Shown here one piece after another: positions 1-7,796 of a stretch of DNA of 64,000 nucleotides (position 1 is its first letter; every line of letters starts with the position of its first letter). The notes beneath the pieces are model-generated. The model ran no database searches. It worked only from the letters and a program-made list of their open reading frames with translations, and was not told the DNA's origin. The DNA is from Myxococcales bacterium (GTDB lineage: Bacteria > Lernaellota > Lernaellaia > Lernaellales > Lernaellaceae), in the NCBI GenBank assembly GCA_012517325.1, contig JAAYVF010000029.1:1-64000 (forward strand), read 5' to 3'. Both the position numbers and the translations under genes were made by a program.

Positions 1-56
1 AAAGCCCGATGCAAAACGGAAAATCGAAAGGGAACAACCAACTGGACGTGGGTCTA

Positions 57-338
57 TCAGGCCTCGGCTCCGAACTCTACGTAACCAAGGGGACATTTTT
101 GCTGCACAGTTAAGGGGACATATTGCCTAAGTATAAACAGTGTTTGACTTTCCAGATCACACTCTTCCAGCATTTGAAGATAACTAGAACAATCCGCCTG
201 ACAGGAAGCGGTTGGAGCAGGATATGACTCGTTCGAATTGGAGGAATGATCATCATTCGACTCCTCATCGCAAGCAGTAGCCCCGATAAAACAAAGAGCG
301 ATGCAGATCGCGAGATATCCGCGTATATTGGTTTCCAC
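57..338 (-). CDS. Truncated Cys-containing lipoprotein
   Basis: A 93-residue ORF starting at a GTG with a good SD (GAGGGG, 7 nt upstream). It has a basic N-terminus, a hydrophobic segment and a lipobox-like ATAC, so the mature protein would be lipid-anchored at Cys 23. A short Ser/Asn/Asp linker follows, then a Cys module (CQADC...EEC) like those in the lipoproteins at 35317 and 54707. The last ~27 residues are translated from the GGGGACA repeat DNA at 87-126 and do not look like native protein, so the 3' end of the original gene was probably replaced. The region is visibly more AT-rich than the rest of the window. Function unknown; best described as a decaying lipoprotein gene. Confidence 0.5.
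   Translation of the reverse strand: METNIRGYLAICIALCFIGATACDEESNDDHSSNSNESYPAPTASCQADCSSYLQMLEECDLESQTLFILRQYVPLTVQQKCPLGYVEFGAEA
87..126. repeat. Paired AAGGGGACA repeats
   Basis: Two near-identical direct copies, AAGGGGACATTTTTGC at 87-102 and AAGGGGACATATTGC at 112-126, start 25 bp apart. A third AGGGGACA core lies at 7761-7768. Such GGGGACA-type repeats commonly flank small transposase genes in deltaproteobacterial genomes (general knowledge, not checked here). No transposase is visible, so this would be a remnant. It overlaps the end of the lipoprotein ORF at 57-338. Confidence 0.45.
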
Positions 339-468
339 TGTTCAACCCCTCTTCATGGATTGATTTCATGGACAAGATTGAGCATTTATGACATTCAGTT
401 TAGCGAATTTTTGTGCGAACAGCTAGAATAGGTCGCGAAAAGATGAAGTATTCACGAAAAGTTGAACC

Positions 469-1176
469 ATGAAAGACACGGCAGAAAAAATCCTGCGGCG
501 AATCGAGCAATGCCGCGACCATTCACCGGTCTTGGTATTCGATTTGGACAGCACGCTGTACGACATCTACGAGCGCGGCCAGGTCATTTTTCGGGAAGCC
601 GTCGCTTCGTTTCCCGCCCTGGGACCGGTTTTGCAAAAACTGGCGAAGCAGCGTATCGGCTGGGATTTCCTCGCCGATTTCCGGCGGGCCGGGCTGACCG
701 ACGAGGCGCAATTGCAGGCGATTCACGCCTTTTGGCAAGAGCGTTTCTTTTCCGACGCTTATCATGTCCACGATCGGCCGATGCCGGGCGCGGTGAATTT
801 CGTCAACCGCTTGCACGATGCCGGGGCAATCGTCTGCTACCTGACCGGGCGCGATTGGCCGAACATGAAGACCGGCACCGTCGCCAGTCTGCGGCGCTTT
901 GGTTTTCCGTTCGGCACCGACCGGGTCCGCCTGCTGATGAAAAATTCGCAAAAACAACCCGACGCCGATCACAAACGCGCGGCGATCGCCGAAATCCGCC
1001 GCCTGGGAGAAGTGATCGCGGCCTTCGACAACGAGCCGGAGTTGGTCAACCTGTTTTTCGATTCGTTTCCCGGCGCGCTGGTGGTCTGGATCGATTCGAT
1101 TCACAGCCCGACCGCCGTCGTTCCCTATCCGGCGATCTTTCGCCTTCATGATTTTGAAATGAATGACGATGATTAA
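469..1176 (+). CDS. HAD-superfamily hydrolase
   Basis: A 235-residue soluble protein of the haloacid dehalogenase superfamily, likely a phosphatase. Motif I is FDLDSTLYD near residue 24, with Asp25 as the probable nucleophile and Asp27 as the acid/base. Motif II is the Thr of YLTGR. A Lys appears before the motif III region and a motif IV-like FDNEPE lies near residue 187. The ~60 residues between motifs I and II are helical, consistent with a C1-type cap. The substrate cannot be told from sequence. It stands alone on the + strand, with a 110-bp gap before the PilZ gene. A TAGAAT hexamer at 424-429 could be a -10 box but has no convincing -35. Confidence 0.8.
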   Translation: MKDTAEKILRRIEQCRDHSPVLVFDLDSTLYDIYERGQVIFREAVASFPALGPVLQKLAKQRIGWDFLADFRRAGLTDEAQLQAIHAFWQERFFSDAYHVHDRPMPGAVNFVNRLHDAGAIVCYLTGRDWPNMKTGTVASLRRFGFPFGTDRVRLLMKNSQKQPDADHKRAAIAEIRRLGEVIAAFDNEPELVNLFFDSFPGALVVWIDSIHSPTAVVPYPAIFRLHDFEMNDDD

Positions 1177-1286
1177 AGCAGACGGATCCTCATCAGCGAC
1201 GGCTCGTTTACAGTCTCGCGGCTCTATGTTAATTTTCCGGATACCAATCCGGTGACACGAAAAGCCAATTGAGAGGGGAGCAAGGT

Positions 1287-2006
1287 ATGGAACAGCGTCG
1301 TCAATTGCGGATCGCCCGCAATTTACTGGCAAAAGTCGCGCAGTCGGGCGGATCGTTCTTCGCTTACGTGCAGGATCTGGCGAAAAACGGCGTCGGCTTC
1401 ACCTGCAACCGCCCCCTGGCGATCGGCGACGCCGTAGACGTGGCGCTCAATATTCCCGGCCAGCCGACCATCGCGCTGAAGGGTAAAATCGTCTGGCAGC
1501 GCAATCTGCCGGTCATTTCCCGGAACAAATACCAATACGGCCTGACCCTGGCCGAGCCCTCGCCCTCATTCGATCGTTATGTCGAAAACCAGCTCAAGCG
1601 CGAGTACGAACACCGGCGGGACGCCCGTTACACCGATATCCTTACGGTCGAAAACGCGGACGTCATGGATCTGCTGGACGCGGCCACCGAGGACATTTCG
1701 GCGGGCGGCCTTTACATCCGAACCGGCGCGCCGCTCGAAATGGGCAAGCAGCTCGAACTCAAGCTCTCGGGGCCGCAACTGGCGGAACCCCTGTTCTGTC
1801 TCGCCGAGGTCGTGGCGGTCTTCGACGCCGATCCCGACGATCTCGACCACCCCTACGGCGCCGGCGTGCGGTTCATTTCGTTTTCCGGGGACGGCGCCGA
1901 CCGCTTCAAAGAATATCTCCGCGGCCTGGAAAGCCTGTTCCACTTCCATTGGCCGCCGCGCCAAGCACCGGCCGCGGCGCCGGAAGTGGAAATCGAAATC
2001 GAATAG
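1287..2006 (+). CDS. Tandem PilZ-domain protein
   Basis: A 239-residue cytoplasmic protein built of two PilZ domains (about 1-100 and 105-215), predicted to bind cyclic di-GMP. The first has RRQLR followed by DLAKNG, in which the usual Ser of D/NxSxxG is Ala. The second has RRDAR and a canonical DISAGG, so the second copy is the better candidate for ligand binding. The ATG at 1287 is preceded by GGGGAG with 6-nt spacing and is preferred to a TTG at 1269. A 6-bp hairpin (CCGGAT/ATCCGG, 1237-1252) lies in the leader. The C-terminal Ala/Pro/Glu tail is acidic. No partner cyclase or flagellar gene is adjacent, so the regulated process is unknown. Confidence 0.85.
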   Translation: MEQRRQLRIARNLLAKVAQSGGSFFAYVQDLAKNGVGFTCNRPLAIGDAVDVALNIPGQPTIALKGKIVWQRNLPVISRNKYQYGLTLAEPSPSFDRYVENQLKREYEHRRDARYTDILTVENADVMDLLDAATEDISAGGLYIRTGAPLEMGKQLELKLSGPQLAEPLFCLAEVVAVFDADPDDLDHPYGAGVRFISFSGDGADRFKEYLRGLESLFHFHWPPRQAPAAAPEVEIEIE

Positions 2007-2009
2007 CGC

Positions 2010-2588
2010 CTACCCCGCGAGTTTTTGCAGCAACCAGGCCAAGTTCTGACCCAGCCGCCGAAAGGTTTGCACACCCTCGTCGTCGTTCAGACAATCGCCC
2101 GGCAACCGGCCGATGCCGACGTTCCAGTAAAGCGAGCCCGGTACGATCATCTGGTTGATCAGAAAAAAGTGGTTGATCGCATCGAAGGTGGGGATACCGC
2201 CCGCCCGCCGCACCGCGACCACCGCCGCGCCGGGTTTGCGTGCCAGCAGATGGTCGTTGGACCGGTTGACGATGCCGACGCGGTCGATGAAGTTTTTCAC
2301 GTGGCCGGTGACGTTGGAAAACCAGGTCGGCGAGCCGATCAGCAAAGCGTCGGCCGCGAAAATATTCGGGAGAATGTCGTTCAGGCCGTCGCCCTTCACG
2401 CCCACGCAGAGCCTGTTTTTCTTTTCGGCGCATTTGAAACAGGCCGTGCAGGGCTGCAGCTTGAGCGGCGCCAGATGAATGATTTCGGATTGAATGCCGT
2501 CCTTTTTCAGTTCGTCACATACCAATTGCAGGCTGATGAAGGTGTTGCCCTTCTTTTTCGGACTGCCGTTGACCGCCACGACTTTCAT
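2010..2588 (-). CDS. Iron-sulfur flavoprotein (flavodoxin-like NAD(P)H oxidoreductase)
   Basis: A 192-residue flavodoxin-fold protein. The N-terminus VVAVNGSPKKKGNT is the FMN phosphate loop of the NADPH-dependent FMN reductase family. Cysteines 47, 50, 53 and 61 form a compact CxxCxxCx7C cluster, the arrangement used for a [4Fe-4S] cluster in archaeal/anaerobe iron-sulfur flavoproteins. GSPTWFSNVTG is the second flavin-binding loop. The likely role is soluble electron transfer or flavin-dependent reduction. The start has a strong SD (AAGGAGG, 5-nt spacing). It is convergent with the PilZ gene (3 bp apart) and divergent from the beta-helix lipoprotein. The physiological partner is unknown. 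Confidence 0.85.
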   Translation of the reverse strand: MKVVAVNGSPKKKGNTFISLQLVCDELKKDGIQSEIIHLAPLKLQPCTACFKCAEKKNRLCVGVKGDGLNDILPNIFAADALLIGSPTWFSNVTGHVKNFIDRVGIVNRSNDHLLARKPGAAVVAVRRAGGIPTFDAINHFFLINQMIVPGSLYWNVGIGRLPGDCLNDDEGVQTFRRLGQNLAWLLQKLAG

Positions 2589-2697
2589 GCATGCCTCCTT
2601 GCCGGCCGGCAGAGACCGCCGTGCCGTCGAAAAATCGTTTCTGGCTTTGTATCATAGATGGAAGAGCGGCTGAATGAAAAATGTTTCGCTTTCACCC

Positions 2698-2727
2698 TTG
2701 ACGAAAAGAACTTATTTGTCGTATTTA
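2698..2727 (+). promoter_or_regulatory. Sigma70-like promoter for the beta-helix lipoprotein
   Basis: TTGACG at 2698-2703, an 18-nt spacer, and TATTTA at 2722-2727. The inferred start is about 60 nt upstream of the ATG at 2793. This is sequence inspection only. Confidence 0.45.
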
Positions 2728-2792
2728 TTTCTGGCAGGAGATTGCGTTCCGAAAAGGCATCAATGGAAATCCCGGGGGCATGGAGGTTGGCC

Positions 2793-4397
2793 ATGTTCGG
2801 GAGAGTAGTCGCTTCTTCATTGTTCCTATCCATGCTGCTGCTGGCCGGTTTTCTTTTTCTTTTCACCGCTTGTTCCGACGACGATGACCCCGGATCAAGT
2901 CCGGGGCAGGCTCAAGATGATGACGATGACGACGACTCCGCCGACGATGATTCGGGCGCTGACGACGACGATGATAACGACGATTCCGCCGACGACGATT
3001 CGGGTGATGACGACGACGATAACGACGACGACGACAATGACGACGAGTACGCGCCGCCGCCCTCCGACGAGGTCGGCATTTTCGTCGCGCCGAACGGCGA
3101 CAACGCCAACCCCGGCACCATGGCCCAACCGAAAAAAACCATCCAGGCCGCGCTGCTCGCGGCCGACGGCACGGAGAAGGTCGTCTTCGTCGCCGCCGGC
3201 CAATACGACGAAGCGCTGCTGATCGGTCGTTCGCTGTTCGGCGGTTACGACGCCGCCGACTGGTCGCGCGACCCGGCGGCCTATCCGACCATCATCAGCT
3301 CCGCGAACGTCAACGGGGTCATCCTCAACAACCTCACCGCCGCGATGATGGTTTTGGAGGGCGTCGTCGTGCAGGCGACCGATCATTCCACCGATTCCGA
3401 AGCCAACGGACTGTCGGTCACCGGCGGCGACACCGTCGTCAGCCGTTGCCGGATCACCGGGCCCGACGCGATCAACACCTACGCCGTGGGCATCCGCGCC
3501 ACCGGCGAAATCGTTCTGGAAAAAAGCGAGATCGTCGGCGGCAACGCGCCCGACAACGGCGAGCTGATGCTGGCGGCCGGGGTCGGCGTTTTCAGCCAGC
3601 TCGGATCGGCCGTGATTCGTGATTGCCAGATCACCGCCGGCGACGCGACCGACAACTACATGACCCAAAATCCCTCGGAATCGACCGGGTTGTACATCGC
3701 CACCGGGCCGGAGATCGAGACGCGGGTCGTCCGGAACACGATCAGCGGCGGGCTTGCCTACGGCGACGCGGCGGCGTTCAGCGACGGCGTGGACCTGCTG
3801 ACCGGCCGGGCGATCGTCGCCAACAACGTCATCCGCGCCGGAACGGCCGAAAGCGGCTGGCTGGACATCACCTACGCGACCGGCGTGCACACGCACATCG
3901 GCGACAACTCGCTGGTCCTGGCCAACAACACGATTTTTTCGGGGACCGCCGCGTTCGGGGTGGCGGTGCAATTGGAAAGATCCGCCGCGGTCGTCAACAA
4001 CATCCTGTACGCCGCGGGGGGCTATTCACAATCCTATCCCCTCTACCTGATGTCGGTGAAACAGCAGTACACGGTGGACAACAACGATTTCTATTGTCAG
4101 GTGGCCGCGAAATGCGCGTTGCTCTGGGTCGATAACATCACGGTGAACGATCTCGGGCAGATCAACGCCGGCGCGTGGGACCAGTGCGCGGAAGCGGACG
4201 GCAATCTCGCGGTTTTACCCGGTTTCGCCGGCGCGGCGGATCCGCATCTGACCGCGGCCAGCCCGTTGATCGACGCCGGTTGTTCGCCGCTCGCTTTTTA
4301 TTTCGGCCCCGATCTGAACGTCGACCTCGACGGCGAATCCCGCCCGCAAGGCGACGGCTGGGACATCGGCGCCGACGAGGTGCCGCCTTCCCGCTAG
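2793..4397 (+). CDS. Beta-helix lipoprotein with poly-Asp linker
   Basis: A 534-residue exported lipoprotein: basic start, ~20-residue hydrophobic stretch, lipobox FTAC with Cys27. The next ~60 residues are an Asp-dominated linker with Ser/Asn/Gly. The rest is DUF1565/right-handed-beta-helix-like, with the opening PNGDNANPGTMAQPKKTIQ and later NNxI/NNTI turns typical of parallel beta-helices, ending in a PQGDGWDIGADE closing motif. A surface-exposed carbohydrate-binding or adhesive role is plausible but unproven. The ATG at 2793 is chosen because GGAGG sits 6 nt upstream; in-frame ATGs further up add cytoplasmic-looking residues. It is paralogous to the gene at 7797-9380 along its whole length, including the closing motif. 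Confidence 0.8.
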   Translation: MFGRVVASSLFLSMLLLAGFLFLFTACSDDDDPGSSPGQAQDDDDDDDSADDDSGADDDDDNDDSADDDSGDDDDDNDDDDNDDEYAPPPSDEVGIFVAPNGDNANPGTMAQPKKTIQAALLAADGTEKVVFVAAGQYDEALLIGRSLFGGYDAADWSRDPAAYPTIISSANVNGVILNNLTAAMMVLEGVVVQATDHSTDSEANGLSVTGGDTVVSRCRITGPDAINTYAVGIRATGEIVLEKSEIVGGNAPDNGELMLAAGVGVFSQLGSAVIRDCQITAGDATDNYMTQNPSESTGLYIATGPEIETRVVRNTISGGLAYGDAAAFSDGVDLLTGRAIVANNVIRAGTAESGWLDITYATGVHTHIGDNSLVLANNTIFSGTAAFGVAVQLERSAAVVNNILYAAGGYSQSYPLYLMSVKQQYTVDNNDFYCQVAAKCALLWVDNITVNDLGQINAGAWDQCAEADGNLAVLPGFAGAADPHLTAASPLIDAGCSPLAFYFGPDLNVDLDGESRPQGDGWDIGADEVPPSR

Positions 4398-4476
4398 GCA
4401 AGTTGCCGTTTTCGCTGCTTGACACTCTCCGGCGGACAATGCGAAGGTAATGATTCACGGCTTAGTTGAGGTTATT

Positions 4477-5646
4477 TTGCGCATTATCCTTTACACCGGC
4501 AAAGGCGGCGTCGGGAAAACCACGGTCAGCGCGGCGACAGCCCTGGCCTGCGCCCGGCGCGGGCAGCGGACGATCGTGCTGTCCACCGATGCCGCGCACA
4601 GCCTGGCCGACCTGTTCAACCGCCCGATCGGTCCCGAGCCGATCCGCGTCGCGAAAAATCTGGATGTCTGCGAAATCGAGGTGCACCACGAACTGGCCAA
4701 GAACTGGGGCACGATCCGCGCCTACATCAAACACTTCCTGGCCAGCCGCGGTTACGGCGAGGTCATCGCCGACGAGCTTTCCGTCCTGCCCGGCATGGAA
4801 GACCTGTTTTCGTTGCTGCGCCTGCTGGAACTGGAGGAAAGCGGCGGGTACGACGTCGCGGTGATCGACTGCGCGCCCACCGGCGCGACCTTGCAGCTCC
4901 TGGGGTTCGCCGACGTTTTCGATTGGTACATGAATCGCTTCTTCGACATCGAGCGCAAGCTGGTGCGGGTCATCCGGCCGATGGCCGAGCGGGTCATCAA
5001 GGCGCCGCTGCCCGGCGACGAGGTGTTCGGGCAGATCGAACAGTTGTACCAGCGTATGATGGCCATCAAGAACCTGCTGACCGATCCGGAGCGCGCCAGC
5101 GTGCGGCTCGTCCTCAATCCCGAAAAAATGGTGATCGCCGAAAGCCGGCGCGCCTTCACCTGCCTGTGCCTGTACGGCTATCCGGTCGACGCGATCGTGG
5201 TCAATCGGCTGCTGCCGCCCGAGGCCGGGGGTTACCTGGACGACTGGTTGAAGGCGCAGAAGGAGCACCTGGATTTCATTCGCGTGGCCTTCGGCTCGCT
5301 GCCGCAATTGCAGTGCCGTTTGTTTCCGCGCGAGATGGTCGGCCTGGAGGCGGTCAAACAGGTGGGCGCCGAGATTTTCGCCGCGCACGAGCCCGGCGCG
5401 GTACTCGCCAACCACCGGCCGTTCGATCTCGAACCCGAGAACGGGTTCTACAAGATGCGGCTGCACCTGCCCGGCGTTTCGAAAAAAGAAGTCGAACTGC
5501 TGGTCAAGGAAAACGAACTGATCATCACCGCGGCCGGCTACCGGCGCCACATCCTGCTGCCGCGCCAACTGGAAGGATATCTGGTCGCCAAGGCGCGCCT
5601 GGACGGCGATCAGTTCCACGTTTTATTTACGAAGGATTCCGCGTGA
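4477..5646 (+). CDS. ArsA/Get3-type ATPase with C-terminal HSP20-like domain
   Basis: A 389-residue ATPase of the anion-transporting/tail-anchored-protein-targeting family. It has a deviant Walker A GKGGVGKTT (near residue 7), STDAAHSL and VIDCAPTGATLQLL switch motifs, and a C-terminal ~75-residue HSP20-like segment (KMRLHLPGVSKKEVELLVKENEL), an arrangement seen in bacterial ArsA-like proteins. The Cys triad of arsenite pumps is not evident and no ars genes are nearby, so arsenite resistance is unlikely. I prefer the TTG at 4477, with GAGG 5 nt upstream, because it gives the family's usual MRIILYTGKGG start; the ATG at 4450 is the alternative. Its stop overlaps the next start (GTGA), so the two products are probably made together. 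Confidence 0.85.
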   Translation: MRIILYTGKGGVGKTTVSAATALACARRGQRTIVLSTDAAHSLADLFNRPIGPEPIRVAKNLDVCEIEVHHELAKNWGTIRAYIKHFLASRGYGEVIADELSVLPGMEDLFSLLRLLELEESGGYDVAVIDCAPTGATLQLLGFADVFDWYMNRFFDIERKLVRVIRPMAERVIKAPLPGDEVFGQIEQLYQRMMAIKNLLTDPERASVRLVLNPEKMVIAESRRAFTCLCLYGYPVDAIVVNRLLPPEAGGYLDDWLKAQKEHLDFIRVAFGSLPQLQCRLFPREMVGLEAVKQVGAEIFAAHEPGAVLANHRPFDLEPENGFYKMRLHLPGVSKKEVELLVKENELIITAAGYRRHILLPRQLEGYLVAKARLDGDQFHVLFTKDSA

Positions 5647-6107
5647 ACACGACCGATCCGGCCAACGAGAACAAGCCGCTGCACCTACCTGAGATCATGG
5701 CGCGGCTGGAAAACGCCAAGGGGCATTTTCTAATCGGCCAGCGCGAGGTGCTGACCGCCCTGCGCGAACTGGTGCAGTTGTTGGCCGACCTGTCGGGCCA
5801 GGCGCCCGAATCGATCGGCGGCATTCCGGTGTCGCTGTTCGCCGCCGCCGCGTCGATCATCGACTACCTGATCAGCTACCTGCCCGGCCCGCCGCCGGAG
5901 GAAATCGAACACGCCCGCAAGGAAGCGTTGGAGCAACTGATCGAGTTGATCGACAAGGAAGCCGAACACACCGGGCGCTTCGCCGCCGGCGAGCGCGACG
6001 TGCTCAAGGTCGAAGCGCTGATGTCGTTGAAGAAATTTCTGGTGCACGAAAAGGATTTCGGTCCGCAGGTTCCCAAACCGCGCATCACCAAGGTCGAGAT
6101 CGAATAG
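5643..6107 (+). CDS. Helical protein coupled to the ArsA-like ATPase
   Basis: A 154-residue protein beginning at a GTG that overlaps the ATPase stop codon (GTGA), which signals translational coupling. It has no signal peptide or clear membrane segment. It is mostly helical, with a Leu-rich block (residues ~30-80), a PGPPPEE break and a charged second helical block (~85-125), ending in KITKVEIE-like charged residues. I do not recognise the family. Strict overlap with the ATPase suggests a dedicated partner or regulator; that is inference. Confidence 0.7.
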   Translation: MNTTDPANENKPLHLPEIMARLENAKGHFLIGQREVLTALRELVQLLADLSGQAPESIGGIPVSLFAAAASIIDYLISYLPGPPPEEIEHARKEALEQLIELIDKEAEHTGRFAAGERDVLKVEALMSLKKFLVHEKDFGPQVPKPRITKVEIE

Positions 6108-6111
6108 CCGC

Positions 6112-6735
6112 TCAGGCGATTTCGGTCTGCCAGGCGCGCTGCCCCTCGCCCACCACCAGCCGCTCGCCCTCGACCGCCAGCCAGGACAAACTGGGTTTCG
6201 GACTGATCAGCGTGCGCTCGATGCCCATGCCGTAAGCGTGCCCGATCATCGCGCGATAGGGATCGACCAGGTAGATCAGATCGCGGCCCAGGCAACGGTG
6301 TACCTCGACGAGCCGATCGCCCGCGGCAGCCAGCAGATAGCCGTTGCCGTGCCGCCACCAGCCGACCATCCCGGCGTCCAGCGTGCCGCCTTGTGCCGCC
6401 CGCTCCGTGTCGATCAGGTAAAGCCGTTTGCGCTTACCTTGATCCAGCAGCGCCAGCAACCGGCGCGAACCGAGTTCGAGCACCGCGTAACCGTGATCGG
6501 GCACCTGTGTTTCCGCGGCGTGGAAGGTGAGCGGCTCGCCGCCGGGAAAGTGGACCGTCAAGCGGCCGTCCGCCTGTTCGAGCCGGACTCCCGGCGACGG
6601 GCGGGCGGCCTCGACCGGCTGCCAGGCGGGCCGGACCAACTCGCGCTCGAGCGGTAGGATGCGCTGGTGGTACACGGCCAGGACGGCGAGCAGCGCGGTT
6701 CCGGCGACCAGCAACAGCCAGTACCAGGCGTTCAT
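6112..6735 (-). CDS. Single-TM anchored protein, second gene of a phospholipid-enzyme operon
   Basis: A 207-residue protein with one N-terminal membrane segment (residues ~4-22), then a soluble domain rich in beta strands with repeated short Gly/Leu turns (e.g. GRRLLALLDQGKRKRLYLIDTE, WWRHGNGYLLAAAG), resembling propeller-like or YxxD-strand folds. Not recognised. Its ATG at 6735 overlaps the stop of the phosphatidyltransferase gene (ATGA), so it is the distal gene of a two-gene operon. An extracytoplasmic accessory to phospholipid synthesis is possible but not shown. Confidence 0.65.
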   Translation of the reverse strand: MNAWYWLLLVAGTALLAVLAVYHQRILPLERELVRPAWQPVEAARPSPGVRLEQADGRLTVHFPGGEPLTFHAAETQVPDHGYAVLELGSRRLLALLDQGKRKRLYLIDTERAAQGGTLDAGMVGWWRHGNGYLLAAAGDRLVEVHRCLGRDLIYLVDPYRAMIGHAYGMGIERTLISPKPSLSWLAVEGERLVVGEGQRAWQTEIA

Positions 6736-7484
6736 GGTTGTTTCCGTAAACCGGCGAGGCGGGACCGCAGAAAGCTGCGCCGGCGGTCGCGCCGGGCCTG
6801 CCGCTGCTCGCGCTTGGCCACCTTGTCCGGGTTCGGCCACGCGCCCTGGGTCGCCGCGCCCAGCACGCCCGGCAGGTAGCGCCGCAGATGAAAGAAGCCG
6901 ATGCCGGTGACGACCGCCTGGTAGACGCTGAGAATCAGCAGGAACGGATTGAGGACATCCACGCCGGTATGCACCTTGATCAGCAAAAACAGAAACAGGT
7001 AGTACTTCGACTTGAAGACGAACTTGAACGGCATGTCCATCACGTTGCGTGCGATGATGAAGACGATCATGTACAGGTAGGACGCCAGGTAGAGCCCGGC
7101 CAGCAGCGGGGTGGCGAAACCGAAATGCATCGCCGTCAGCGCCACCACCACCATCGAGGTGATGTCGTTGACGATGTCGGAAAGCGCGCCCTTGTCCGAG
7201 GCGTAGCGGCCGAGCCGCGCCACCGGGCCGTCCATCCCGTCGAGGAAAATGTGGAACAGCAGCACCGCCCACGCGGCCACGTAATATTTCAGCCCGAAGA
7301 GCGGAAAAAAGAAGAACGGCAACAGCAGAAAGCTGGTCAGCGTCAGGGTATCGGCGCGGATGTTGCGGCGCACGAAAAACATCGCCAGCGGCTTGAAGAG
7401 CTGGGTGCGGCGGTCGGCCACGCGATGGAAGTATTCTTCCTCCGAAGCCCCGAAATAATGCAGCTTGCTGCGGGTGGTGCTCAT
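6732..7484 (-). CDS. CDP-alcohol phosphatidyltransferase family membrane enzyme
   Basis: A 250-residue polytopic membrane protein. It carries the family signature DG-x2-AR-x8-G-x3-D-x3-D, here DGPVARLGRYASDKGALSDIVND (about residues 83-105), which binds Mg2+ and the CDP-alcohol. About five or six hydrophobic helices follow, and the C-terminus is strongly basic. The family transfers a phosphatidyl group from a CDP-linked donor to an alcohol (glycerol-phosphate, inositol, serine and others); the acceptor cannot be assigned here. It overlaps the downstream anchored protein by 4 nt. The gene begins an operon facing a 312-bp non-coding stretch. Confidence 0.85.
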   Translation of the reverse strand: MSTTRSKLHYFGASEEEYFHRVADRRTQLFKPLAMFFVRRNIRADTLTLTSFLLLPFFFFPLFGLKYYVAAWAVLLFHIFLDGMDGPVARLGRYASDKGALSDIVNDITSMVVVALTAMHFGFATPLLAGLYLASYLYMIVFIIARNVMDMPFKFVFKSKYYLFLFLLIKVHTGVDVLNPFLLILSVYQAVVTGIGFFHLRRYLPGVLGAATQGAWPNPDKVAKREQRQARRDRRRSFLRSRLAGLRKQP

Positions 7485-7796
7485 GAAAACCCCGTCCTTT
7501 CAGGCAATCTGCCTGGGGCCGCGCATGCCGTCAAGACCAGCTTCATCTGGACATGGAACCGAATGAGCCCGACCTTTCGACTGGATTGGATCAACCCGGT
7601 TATTCAAAGCGGGTTTTTCCCAAAAGGATCGCTCAGCGGTCGCGACCTTCTTGGTCGGATTCGGATTCCTCGATTTCGGATGGCACTCGCTCGACAGTTG
7701 GGATTTGCCGATGGATTCGGCTCTGTCAGGAAACCTCAATTTGAAAATATGAAGGAATTCAGGGGACACCCATCACCGCATAAAGAGGTGGCAGTT
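7485..7796. other. 312-bp gap: possible decayed repeat with a terminator-like hairpin
   Basis: No convincing gene. It contains AACCCG (7592-7597), an 11-nt loop, CGGGTT (7609-7614) and TTTTT, a terminator-like hairpin readable on the + strand although no + gene lies upstream. It also contains an AGGGGACA core at 7761-7768 matching the repeats at 87-126. The short minus-strand ORF here (7500-7769) lacks coding character. It looks like decayed repeat DNA. Confidence 0.35.

Noticed and set aside
7500-7769. 89-residue minus ORF in the 312-bp gap
   Set aside because: No SD, no motif and Pro/Arg/Lys-heavy composition; region looks like decayed repeat.
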